From contig NZ_BAAADO010000004.1 of NCBI RefSeq assembly GCF_039522525.1, forward strand, positions 372,001 through 436,000: 64,000 nucleotides of DNA, read 5' to 3'. Every line of letters starts with the position of its first letter. Position 1 is the stretch's first letter. The stretch comes from Salinibacillus aidingensis (lineage in GTDB: Bacteria > Bacillota > Bacilli > Bacillales > Alkalibacillaceae). Both the position numbers and the translations under genes were made by a program. Positions 25,512 to 33,160 of the stretch are shown here, one piece after another. The notes beneath the pieces are model-generated. The model saw only the letters and a program-made list of their open reading frames with translations, made no database searches and was not told the DNA's origin.

Positions 25512-26003
25512 GTGAAAACCATGTTCTGGATTATTACAAGTACAGCTGTAGCGTTTGTTATGGCAACGACTATGATTTTTGTACGAATGAAAGCAGCCAA
25601 AAAACCGGCATCCATCAAAAAGATTATACTTCCTCCTCTCTTTATGAGTACAGGAGCTTTTATGTTTGTTTTTCCTGTATTTCATATCAGCTGGCTGCAG
25701 GTTATGGAGGCACTGCTGGTGGGCGTTGTTTTTTCAGTGTTCTTAATTATCACCTCAAATTTTGAAGTGAAAGATCATGACATTTATCTTATACCTTCAA
25801 AAGCTTTTATATTTATTTTATTTGGGCTATTAATTTTACGATTAGTTCTAAAGACACTTATCGGACAGACGATATCCTTTGGAGAAACGAGCGGAATGTT
25901 CTTTTTATTAGCATTCGGTATGATTTTAACTTGGAGAATAGCGATGCTCATCAAATATTTAAAATTAAAAAAATCGCTAGAAAGCAAAACACTCATGGCT
26001 TAA
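25512..26003 (+). CDS. ccdC: Cytochrome c biogenesis protein CcdC (YneJ)
   Basis: This 163-residue integral membrane protein has about five hydrophobic segments and matches YneJ/CcdC, encoded with ccdA in Bacillus. Features include PPLFMSTGAFMFVFP near residue 43, PSKAFIFILFG near 94, and a polar C-terminus. The exact role is not settled; it is not essential for cytochrome c in B. subtilis. The start is GTG 25512 or ATG 25521, and neither has a strong ribosome-binding site. It is convergent with yneK across a shared terminator. Confidence 0.88.
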   Translation: MKTMFWIITSTAVAFVMATTMIFVRMKAAKKPASIKKIILPPLFMSTGAFMFVFPVFHISWLQVMEALLVGVVFSVFLIITSNFEVKDHDIYLIPSKAFIFILFGLLILRLVLKTLIGQTISFGETSGMFFLLAFGMILTWRIAMLIKYLKLKKSLESKTLMA

Positions 26004-26053
26004 GTCAATAAAAAAACCGTCACCATATTGTGGTAACGGTTTTTTTATTGACT
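26003..26053. terminator. Bidirectional terminator between ccdC and yneK
   Basis: AGTCAATAAAAAAACCGT and ACGGTTTTTTATTGACT are complementary around a short inner stem. T runs on both strands serve the two convergent genes. Confidence 0.9.
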
Positions 26054-26488
26054 TTTATAATTTGGCTCTAATATAGAGAGGTAAGGGGTATAGTCGATGT
26101 TCTTTTCATCGAGCTTTTTGATTAAAAATTTATGATCACGTTTTGGTGTAGCTAATATGTAACCTTCAATAAGTATATCTCTTGTAATCTCCTTACTATT
26201 CCTTTCTAGCGCTAATTGGCCAATCCTGCCGGCTATTTTCTGCTTGGCAACATCCCGGAATAGCTGCGGTACCGGGGATACAAGTTCGTTAAGGAGTTCC
26301 TTTTCGTCTTCTTTCCAGAGATGAGCCGTTTGTTCTACATAATATTCCTCCCAGTCAAGCGTGGACTTTCCATCCTCTTTTGGCATACGCTTCAAAAATT
26401 TCCGAAACATAAAAAAACCGCCAATCCCCATGAAACCAAGCAATATAAATGTCCAGATAATGATGATTGTAATAAATAGATCTGACAT
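26045..26488 (-). CDS. yneK: DUF2621 protein YneK
   Basis: This 147-residue protein has one N-terminal membrane helix (LFITIIIIWTFILLGFMGIG), then MFRKFLKRMPKEDGKSTLDW and a soluble helical domain. It matches the DUF2621/YneK family by sequence and by position after ccdC. Its function is unknown. The start follows GTAGGTGG on the minus strand. Confidence 0.88.
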   Translation of the reverse strand: MSDLFITIIIIWTFILLGFMGIGGFFMFRKFLKRMPKEDGKSTLDWEEYYVEQTAHLWKEDEKELLNELVSPVPQLFRDVAKQKIAGRIGQLALERNSKEITRDILIEGYILATPKRDHKFLIKKLDEKNIDYTPYLSILEPNYKSQ

Positions 26489-26687
26489 ATTTCCACCTAC
26501 TATTTAATCGATGTATGTATTCTCATTAAAATATAGCATATTTCCTGGCTAAATTCTATCATGCTATCCCGAAACTACTATAATAACATTATGTAAACTC
26601 GATGTAAATTTATGTTATAAAAACCACTTTAAATGAATAGATGTTTTTAGGTAAGAGTATAAACAGATTTTAAAAGAGGGGTATGCT

Positions 26688-27164
26688 GTGAATGTCAAAA
26701 TTAGTATTGCCGGGTATTTATTAGGACTGACTTGTTTTGGGACTGGCGAATTATATTGTTCTGTACAATTGCAGGGGCAGGAATTCTTTCCATTCTCCTG
26801 GGATTTACGAATGATGATGATGAACTATATTTATTTGTTTATCACTTATATTACGGCCACGATATTGCTTCAATGGAATGCGCTGCAAATGACCAGGCAG
26901 ATAATGAGAAGCCGATCCTTAAGTCCTCGTAACATTAGTTTGTCCTTGCTGCTTTTCACCTTGTTCTGCTTAAGTTTTCCAGGAGTGGTTATAATGAAAT
27001 TCACCTATTATATTACTTTGGGGAATTATGACTTATTTACCATTTCTATTGTGTTAATGGTGTCGCTATCCCTTGTTGAATTAATTAAATACTTATTATC
27101 TCAAGAACGGGAAAAAGTAAGGTTTGTAAACGGCGATGTCATCTTGAAAAATCAGCATGGCTGA
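26688..27164 (+). CDS. Hypothetical membrane protein, possibly frameshifted
   Basis: A GTG-started frame of 158 residues follows AGAGGGG at good spacing. From about residue 45 it has three likely membrane helices (NYIYLFITYITATILLQW and two more). The first ~40 residues are unconvincing, while an overlapping frame from 26732 reads like a helix (ILFCTIAGAGILSILLGF) up to a GATGATGATGA run near 26815. An indel in that run may have split one gene. I recognise no family. The gene lies between yneK and tRNA-Sec. Confidence 0.45.
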   Translation: MNVKISIAGYLLGLTCFGTGELYCSVQLQGQEFFPFSWDLRMMMMNYIYLFITYITATILLQWNALQMTRQIMRSRSLSPRNISLSLLLFTLFCLSFPGVVIMKFTYYITLGNYDLFTISIVLMVSLSLVELIKYLLSQEREKVRFVNGDVILKNQHG

Positions 27165-27347
27165 GTAATTAACTTAATAAACTGTAATTTGTGGTACATA
27201 CATTTGTTCGGTATGGAGTTGTGAATGAAATTAGGAGAATTAAAAAAGCTTCCCAAATTTCCAGTAGAAGGCCAAATTGGGTAGCTTTTATCATTTCTGT
27301 TTGTTTGATTTTGAGCTTTGATATAAATCGTTATAAAATATGCTTAA

Positions 27348-27444
27348 TTGGCGGGATTGTGTGGGAATCGAACCCACCGGAGACGGCACGCGCCTCCCGG
27401 ACAGTTTTGAAGACTGCGACGGGCACCAGCACCGTAACCAACCC
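27348..27444 (-). tRNA. selC: tRNA-Sec, anticodon TCA
   Basis: On the minus strand a 97-nt sequence beginning GGGGTTGG and ending in CCCG followed by CCA folds as selenocysteine tRNA. It has a long acceptor stem, a 6-bp-type D arm with CTGG, and an anticodon loop CTTCAAA closed by GCAGT/ACTGT (anticodon at 27407-27409). The large extra arm is CCGGGAGGC...GCC...CTCCGG, and the T arm is GTGGG-TTCGATT-CCCAC. The outermost acceptor pairs are slightly imperfect. CCA is encoded. Sec tRNA is charged with serine, converted by SelA and delivered by SelB, both encoded on the other strand nearby. Confidence 0.93.
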
Positions 27445-27459
27445 CAGCTGACAGAAAAC

Positions 27460-27489
27460 AATTATACCCTGTCAATATAAAATATGCAA
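27460..27489 (-). promoter_or_regulatory. Promoter of tRNA-Sec
   Basis: On the minus strand TTGCAT (complement of 27484-27489) and TATAAT (complement of 27460-27465) are 18 bp apart, ending 15 bp before the tRNA 5' end. Confidence 0.65.
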
Positions 27490-27840
27490 ACCACTGGGCT
27501 GACAAATGCAATTAAGACGGATCTTCTGTTTTGTATTATTTAATTGATGAATGATAAAATAAATTAGATGAAGTATATATCAAATCATTGGAATCCAACA
27601 TTGATCCTCCTGTCTGAAACAGGAGGATTTTATAAAATGATAGAATGTATCATGTATGAAGGCCTAATCTGTTGTGGAACAGTTGATTTTTTTAAATAGT
27701 AGAGGGATAATAAAATTGGATATATATAGATATAAAATATGGAAAATAGTCTGCCCTCTTTCAAACATTCATCCATCTTGAAAATACATAAGCAAATATT
27801 TCTTTTCATTTATCACAATGAAAAGAGTGGAGGGAGAAGG
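27490..27840. other. Intergenic region upstream of the PAS kinase
   Basis: This A+T-rich region holds no gene I can support. It contains one compact hairpin at 27605-27634 (CCTCCTGT/ACAGGAGG, then TTTTAT) that looks like a terminator or leader structure. The kinase frame extends back to 27739 but its ribosome-binding site points to 27841. Confidence 0.5.
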
Positions 27841-28971
27841 ATGAAAAAAAGTAATCAATTAGTCAATGGGGATTTAACAGGAGCTCAGCAAAATAATTGT
27901 CAGGACACACTCATTAAAGATGAGGATTTTCAGCACTTAAGTGCACTTCCTTTGCCTTTTCTGGAATGGATTGACAAAGAGAGCAATCACATCTTCACAG
28001 TGAATTCCATCAACGGTGATTTTCGTTACATTTCAAACAATGTTCAGCAAATACTCGGACATAACAAGGAAGATGTTACAAGGACAAATGTTCTGTCCTG
28101 GGTACATCCGGATGATTATCACTATCTCCGTTCAAAGCTGCCTAAAGAAACACAACATCATGTTCATTTAACTTATCGCATGAAGAGTAAGGATGGACAC
28201 TACAAATGGATTGAGTCAGTGATTAGTCGCATCAGGTATAAACACCGCGAATATTTTGTTGCCTATTCTATTGACATCTCCAGGATGAAGGAAACAACGA
28301 AACACCTCGCTCAATCTGAAAAAATGAATGTCGCCGGTCAGTTGGCTGCAGGTATTGCTCATGAAATACGGAATCCTTTGACTTCACTTAAAGGCTTTTT
28401 ACAGCTAATGGAAGCTGGTGTGGACGTGGATGGACAATATTTTAAGATAATGAAAGAAGAAATTGAAAAGATGGAAACCATCACTTCAGAACTCTTATAC
28501 ATCTCTAAACCTCAACCTCACCATCGAAAAACTGTCTCACTTGCAGAATTATTAGCCGATGTATGTACATTGATGCGTTCCCAGGCCAATATGCATGAAA
28601 TTGATATTCGTCTTACAACTGATACAGACCCTAGTGATATTGAATGTGCTCCTTCTCAAATGAAGCAGGTATTTATAAATTTAATTAAGAATGCTATTGA
28701 GGAAATGGAAGATGGAGGAGTTGTTCAGGTTCAGCTCCAGCAGACAGAAACTGAGACAATAGTGGAAGTCCAAGATGAAGGGCCTGGCATTCCCGAAAAA
28801 ATTAAGGAGAAAATTCATGAGCCTTTTTTTACCACAAAAGAGAACGGAACAGGTTTAGGCCTTATGATAACAGATCAGATTATTAAAGAACATTATGGTC
28901 ATTTAACCATTAAGGACGCACCAGTAAAGGGTACAATCATACGTGTAACATTACCTAATCATTCAGGATAA
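27841..28971 (+). CDS. PAS-domain sensor histidine kinase (sporulation-kinase-like)
   Basis: This 376-residue cytoplasmic kinase has no membrane helix. A PAS/PAC region covers about residues 30-150 (ISNNVQQILGHNKEDV, then YKWIESV). A HisKA domain follows, with the phosphoacceptor His in GIAHEIRNPLTSLKGFLQLM near residue 181. The HATPase domain carries NLIKNAIEEM, DEGPGIP and GTGLGLM boxes. The layout resembles the Kin phosphorelay kinases of Bacillus. I chose ATG 27841 after GGAGGGAGAAGG. selB starts 21 bp after its stop codon, so the two are probably cotranscribed. The signal sensed is unknown. Confidence 0.88.
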   Translation: MKKSNQLVNGDLTGAQQNNCQDTLIKDEDFQHLSALPLPFLEWIDKESNHIFTVNSINGDFRYISNNVQQILGHNKEDVTRTNVLSWVHPDDYHYLRSKLPKETQHHVHLTYRMKSKDGHYKWIESVISRIRYKHREYFVAYSIDISRMKETTKHLAQSEKMNVAGQLAAGIAHEIRNPLTSLKGFLQLMEAGVDVDGQYFKIMKEEIEKMETITSELLYISKPQPHHRKTVSLAELLADVCTLMRSQANMHEIDIRLTTDTDPSDIECAPSQMKQVFINLIKNAIEEMEDGGVVQVQLQQTETETIVEVQDEGPGIPEKIKEKIHEPFFTTKENGTGLGLMITDQIIKEHYGHLTIKDAPVKGTIIRVTLPNHSG

Positions 28972-28992
28972 AAGGAAGTATGTGATTTAGTC

Positions 28993-30897
28993 ATGAAAAA
29001 AAGAAATTTCACCATAGGAATGGCGGGACATATAGACCACGGGAAAACCGCCCTTACCAAAGCTTTAACAAAAACAGATACAGACAGGCTGAAGGAAGAA
29101 AAAGAACGGAAAATTTCGATTGAATTGGGCTTTGCACCGTTAAAGTTAAAGGATACTGATACCCATGTATCGATTGTTGATGTACCTGGCCATGAAAGAT
29201 TTATACGTCAAATGATTGCCGGAGTGGCCGGTATTGATTTAGTCATCATAACTGTTGCAGCCGATGAAGGCATTATGCCGCAGACTAAAGAGCACATTGA
29301 TATTCTATCCCTTCTTGATATAAAACAGGCCATGATTGTCATCACGAAGATTGATAAAGTTGACCATGAGCTTTTGGAACTCGTTAAAGATGATGTTCAG
29401 CAGTTTTTCCAAGGGTCTTATTTTAGCCAGTCCCCAGTTATATTAGTTGACAGTCTTTCAGGTAAGGGAATTTCGGAGTTGAAGGAACGTATTGAAGTAC
29501 AACTGAAGAATACTCCTTCAAGGAAATCACATAGTCCTTTTCGAATGCCCATAGACCAGGTATTTACCATGAAAGGGATAGGTTCTGTTGTACGAGGAAC
29601 CATTTATGAAGGGACCATTAGGAAGGGAGAACGCTTTTTCGTATTACCCGGGCAAGCGAAGGAAGCAAAAGCCCGTCAAATTCAGGTACATAATCAGGAG
29701 GTAGAAGAGGCTTTTGCGGGACAGCGTACAGCGATTAATATTTCTGGTGTCTCCAGGGAAGACCTGGATCGAGGAGATGTATTAGTAAAAAATCCGATGT
29801 ATTTTGAGGAATCTGATACGATTGACCTGTCTCTGCAACTATTAGAGGATATTAAATACCCTGTGAAGCAGCGTGCACCTATTAAGTTTCATAGTGGAGC
29901 AAATGAAGTTTATGGTAAAATCGTATTTTTTGACCGGAATGAAGTCCAGCAGGCTAAGGAGGAAATTCTTTGTCAGGTTCGACTGCAGGAACCTATTGTC
30001 ATAAATCGGGGAGATCGATTTATCCTACGGCGTGCCACACCAGTTGAAACTCTTGGAGGCGGGTGGGTAATCAATCCTGATGGAGAAAAGTACAGATTCG
30101 GAAACGAGACGATACAAAAGCTGCAGCAGCTAAAGGAAGGTACGCCTGAATCTCTTGTACTGCAGCTACTGCAGGAAGAAAAATGGGTCGAACATGCTGA
30201 CCTTATGCGCAGGTTATCCCTTTCTCAAACGGCGCTTGACCATATCCTTCATGAACAGATTGAAAAGGGGCAAGCGGTGCAAATAGAAGGTTATTATTCC
30301 ACTTCTGACATTATAAAGGAAGTAAAGGCCCATCTGTTTTCAAAATTATCTGCCTTTCATGAAGATTATCCATTAAAGGAAGGTGTGAATAAACCTGAAC
30401 TTCTGCAATCAGATGATACACCGGATAACGTCCTTGAAAAGCTGATTAATCAATGGATCTCAGAAAAAGAGTTGAAGCAGTATCAGCAATATATTTCGTT
30501 ATACTCATTTTCTCCAGCTATGCCACCAGAATGGCAAAAACGAATGGAGAATGTCATTCATCATATCTTTGAGGATCAAATTCAGGTGAAAGAATGGATA
30601 ACCTATCTGGAAAAAGAAGGGATACCGAAAGAGCTGCATGAGGATTTCAGGAATTTTTTAATCAGTCATAAAATGGCTTATCCATTAACGGATAAGCATC
30701 TGATTCACAGCCGTACGCTGGACGTTCAAGCGAGGAGGCTAAGTGAGAACACGGATGAGTATTTTACGCTTAAAGAAGCGAAGGAAGCATGGGATATATC
30801 AAGAAAATATTTGATTCCATTACTGGAGCTAATGGACGCATTGCATTTTACGGAAAGAGTGGATGGTGATCGCAGGTGGATTTGCCGGCCAAATTAA
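28993..30897 (+). CDS. selB: Selenocysteine-specific translation elongation factor SelB
   Basis: SelB is the EF-Tu-like factor that carries Sec-tRNA to UGA codons followed by a SECIS hairpin. The 634-residue protein begins with a GTPase domain: G1 GHIDHGKTALTKAL near residue 12, G3 DVPGHERF, G4 TKID. Beta-barrel domains follow (FTMKGIGSVVRGT, GDRFILRRATPVETLGGG). About 250 C-terminal residues form the winged-helix repeats that bind SECIS RNA. Its length matches bacterial SelB. The start follows AAAGGAAG. It follows the PAS kinase by 21 bp, and a terminator separates it from the selenoprotein gene. Confidence 0.97.
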   Translation: MKKRNFTIGMAGHIDHGKTALTKALTKTDTDRLKEEKERKISIELGFAPLKLKDTDTHVSIVDVPGHERFIRQMIAGVAGIDLVIITVAADEGIMPQTKEHIDILSLLDIKQAMIVITKIDKVDHELLELVKDDVQQFFQGSYFSQSPVILVDSLSGKGISELKERIEVQLKNTPSRKSHSPFRMPIDQVFTMKGIGSVVRGTIYEGTIRKGERFFVLPGQAKEAKARQIQVHNQEVEEAFAGQRTAINISGVSREDLDRGDVLVKNPMYFEESDTIDLSLQLLEDIKYPVKQRAPIKFHSGANEVYGKIVFFDRNEVQQAKEEILCQVRLQEPIVINRGDRFILRRATPVETLGGGWVINPDGEKYRFGNETIQKLQQLKEGTPESLVLQLLQEEKWVEHADLMRRLSLSQTALDHILHEQIEKGQAVQIEGYYSTSDIIKEVKAHLFSKLSAFHEDYPLKEGVNKPELLQSDDTPDNVLEKLINQWISEKELKQYQQYISLYSFSPAMPPEWQKRMENVIHHIFEDQIQVKEWITYLEKEGIPKELHEDFRNFLISHKMAYPLTDKHLIHSRTLDVQARRLSENTDEYFTLKEAKEAWDISRKYLIPLLELMDALHFTERVDGDRRWICRPN

Positions 30898-30914
30898 TCT
30901 GAAATGAGAATAAC

Positions 30915-30944
30915 AAGGGGGCTAAGTCTGGCCCCTTATTTTTA
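30915..30944 (+). terminator. Terminator after selB
   Basis: AAGGGGGC and GCCCCTT pair around an 8-nt loop, followed by ATTTTT. Confidence 0.85.
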
Positions 30945-30984
30945 TGCAATTTAAAGGTAACAAGGGAAATGGCGGGTCGAGAAT

Positions 30985-31013
30985 TTGTATTCCTCGGCCT
31001 TATTTATTAAAAT
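30985..31013 (+). promoter_or_regulatory. Candidate promoter of the selenoprotein gene
   Basis: TTGTAT (30985-30990), a 17-bp spacer and TAAAAT (31008-31013) suggest a sigma-A promoter 41 bp upstream of the selenoprotein start. The spacer overlaps an imperfect hairpin (GGTCGAGAAT...ATTCCTCGGCC). Confidence 0.5.
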
Positions 31014-31053
31014 GTGGGTGATAAGGAGATAAGGTTGATAAGGAGGAAATTTT

Positions 31054-31299
31054 ATGGAATTACGTATTTCGGTTGAATTCTGCATGATGTGAAACTATGC
31101 ACCAAAGGCTGCGAGTTTCGCAGAACAGTTATTCAGTCATTTTCGGCATGATATTAAAGAAATGAAGCTTATCCCTGGTTCAGGAGGAGTCTTTGAAATT
31201 TCGGTAAACGAAGAAACGATTTACTCAAAAAAGGAAACAGGAATTTTCCCTGACCCTAATCAGATCATCGAAATAGTAGAAGATCTGAAACAGACATAA
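31054..31299 (+). CDS. SelW/Rdx-family selenoprotein with in-frame TGA (Sec13)
   Basis: Read through the TGA at 31090-31092, the frame encodes 81 residues. It begins MELRISVEFCMM, then Sec13, then NYAPKAASFAEQLF, giving the CxxU redox motif (Cys10, Sec13) of the SelW/SelT/SelH (Rdx) thioredoxin-like family. The family's IPGSGGVFEISV and GIFPDP segments follow, then a terminal helix. A perfect AAGGAGG ribosome-binding site precedes the ATG, and TAA ends it. A SECIS-like hairpin starts 16 nt after the TGA. selB lies upstream and selA downstream. Such proteins are thought to act in thiol redox chemistry; the substrate is unknown. Standard gene callers would miss or truncate it. Confidence 0.92.
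31109..31123 (+). promoter_or_regulatory. Bacterial SECIS-like hairpin
   Basis: CTGCGA-GTT-TCGCAG is a perfect 6-bp stem with a 3-nt loop whose first base is G, starting 16 nt after the TGA. Bacterial SECIS elements lie inside the coding sequence at this distance and have a G at the start of the apical loop. Confidence 0.8.
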
Positions 31300-31376
31300 A
31301 GCATGTTCACACATAGCAGGACATGGTTTTACGATATTATTGGAGCTTTGTTTCATATGGCGTGGAGGTAATAATC

Positions 31377-32792
31377 GTGAAAGAATTGCTTAGAAGAATC
31401 CCACCTGTTCATGAAATTCAAAGGAAGCCAGAAATTAAGGACATTCAGGAGCGTTTGAATATTACGAGAGAGAAGCTAAAGCATTGGATACAAACGGAAA
31501 TCGAACATGTCCGTCAATTGATGATGACAAACAAACGGGAATTTCAACATAAAGAAGAAATTGAAGAATATATTATTTATCAGGTAAAGCAGAAGAGTAT
31601 GAATTGGGAGAAGGACAATCTCACAAGGGTCATAAATGCCACCGGAACCATCTTACATACAAATTTAGGCCGGGCAAGATTATCGGACGAGGCCCTTGAA
31701 CATGTGGCGAATGTGGCTAAGCATTATTCAAACTTGGAGTATAGCACAAAGAAGGGGGAACGGGGCTCCAGACACAGCATTGTTGAAGAGCTTATTAAAG
31801 AAGTGACAGGGGCTGAGGCTGCACTTGTTGTGAATAACAATGCGGCAGCTGTTTATTTAACCTTACGAGCCCTGGCTAAAAATCAGGAAGTCATTGTCTC
31901 ACGGGGAGAGCTTGTTGAAATCGGCGGGAGCTTTCGAGTTTCCTCTATTATGTCGGAAAGCGATGCACAATTAGTTGAAGTAGGAACGACGAATAAAACC
32001 CATGATTTTGATTATCTGGACGCTATAAATGAACAAACTGTGATGATCCTGAAAGTACATACGAGTAACTTTAAAATAACTGGTTTTACTGACCAAGTAA
32101 ACACAGAGGATCTTGCTACTATCGCAAATAAGAATGGTTTGATTTATTACGAAGATTTGGGAAGCGGGGCTCTCATCAATTTGGAGGACTATGGAATTGG
32201 CGATGAACCCGTTGTAAGAGATATATTAGAAGCGGGAGCACATTTAGTTTCTTTTAGTGGTGACAAGCTATTAGGGGGACCGCAGGCAGGTATAGTTGCG
32301 GGCAGAAAAGATCTAATTGACGTGTTAAAACGCCATCAACTGGCAAGAGTTCTGCGAGTGGACAAAATGACATTGGCCGCTCTGGAAACCACGTTAAGAA
32401 TGTACGCCAAAGGGACACACTCTTCACTAATGAGTATACCAGCTATAAGAGATATTTTAAGACCCGCCTCAGAAATCAAGGAAAATGTTCAGGCATTTTT
32501 GGAGAAGGCAACTGCAAACACCATGCTGACTTTTGACATCCGTGATAGCTATGCAACGATTGGTGGGGGGACCATGCCGGATGAGCAAGTTCAAAGCTAT
32601 GGTGTTCTTGTTCAATCCAGTGTTATATCTCCTGAACAGCTTGAAATCCGTTTGCGAAATCAGGACACTCCCGTTATTGGGCGGTTCTTAGATGAACAGC
32701 TGTTTCTGGATTTCAGAACATTGGACCATAATGATATTGATCAGTTGCACAGAATACTCGCCAGTATTAATCAGGATTTAGAGGTCATGTGA
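31377..32792 (+). CDS. selA: L-seryl-tRNA(Sec) selenium transferase SelA
   Basis: SelA is a PLP enzyme that converts seryl-tRNA(Sec) to selenocysteinyl-tRNA(Sec) using selenophosphate from SelD. The 471-residue protein has the N-terminal helical tRNA-binding region (RRIPPVHEI), NATGTILHTNLGRA near residue 86, and NNNAAAVYL near 151. The PLP lysine motif SFSGDKLLGGPQAGI lies near residue 300. I use GTG 31377, preceded by TGGAGGT at good spacing; the frame reaching 31323 has no ribosome-binding site. It follows the selenoprotein gene by 77 bp. Confidence 0.96.
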   Translation: MKELLRRIPPVHEIQRKPEIKDIQERLNITREKLKHWIQTEIEHVRQLMMTNKREFQHKEEIEEYIIYQVKQKSMNWEKDNLTRVINATGTILHTNLGRARLSDEALEHVANVAKHYSNLEYSTKKGERGSRHSIVEELIKEVTGAEAALVVNNNAAAVYLTLRALAKNQEVIVSRGELVEIGGSFRVSSIMSESDAQLVEVGTTNKTHDFDYLDAINEQTVMILKVHTSNFKITGFTDQVNTEDLATIANKNGLIYYEDLGSGALINLEDYGIGDEPVVRDILEAGAHLVSFSGDKLLGGPQAGIVAGRKDLIDVLKRHQLARVLRVDKMTLAALETTLRMYAKGTHSSLMSIPAIRDILRPASEIKENVQAFLEKATANTMLTFDIRDSYATIGGGTMPDEQVQSYGVLVQSSVISPEQLEIRLRNQDTPVIGRFLDEQLFLDFRTLDHNDIDQLHRILASINQDLEVM

Positions 32793-33004
32793 TGCGCCCT
32801 TTTTCTGTCTGGTATGGTTACGGTTTTTTACTTTTTTTGAACCTTTCATGGGGACGCCATACGGTTGCTTGGCCTGGCGATTTAATTTGGAATTTTTTTG
32901 TTCAGCCAAATCAATCTCCTCCTTTCAAAAAGTATGTTGTGAAAAATCAGGGGTTTCTATCCGCCGCGCATCGAAAGTTCAAGAGAAAGAATGGATATGA
33001 ATAA
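32789..33004 (+). CDS. Hypothetical small protein overlapping the selA end
   Basis: A 71-residue frame starts at GTG/ATG overlapping the selA stop codon (ATGTGATG). It encodes an aromatic-rich N-terminal stretch (FSVWYGYGFLLFLNLSW) and a basic C-terminus (HRKFKRKNGYE). I recognise no family and the composition is odd. Translational coupling to selA would be possible, but an accidental frame is equally likely. Confidence 0.25.
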   Translation: MMRPFSVWYGYGFLLFLNLSWGRHTVAWPGDLIWNFFVQPNQSPPFKKYVVKNQGFLSAAHRKFKRKNGYE

Positions 33005-33008
33005 TTGT

Positions 33009-33028
33009 TTTTAGAAATTTTTCTAAAA
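33009..33028. promoter_or_regulatory. Dyad upstream of citB
   Basis: TTTTAGAAA and TTTCTAAAA are inverted around TT, about 130 bp before the citB start. It could be a weak terminator for the sel genes or a regulator site. It does not match the CcpC pattern I know. Confidence 0.35.
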
Positions 33029-33160
33029 GATTTTACTTATTGAACATTTTGATTTAAAATGAGAGTGCAAACTGCCTATAGGGATGAAAGTAGATGAAAG
33101 TTTAATAGGAAATGAAGCCACATGGTTTCTGTACATAATCTATTAGAGGGGGTAAAAGAT

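Noticed and set aside
27191..27451. 86-residue plus-strand open frame
   Set aside because: It runs antisense through tRNA-Sec; its C-terminal sequence is the tRNA complement.
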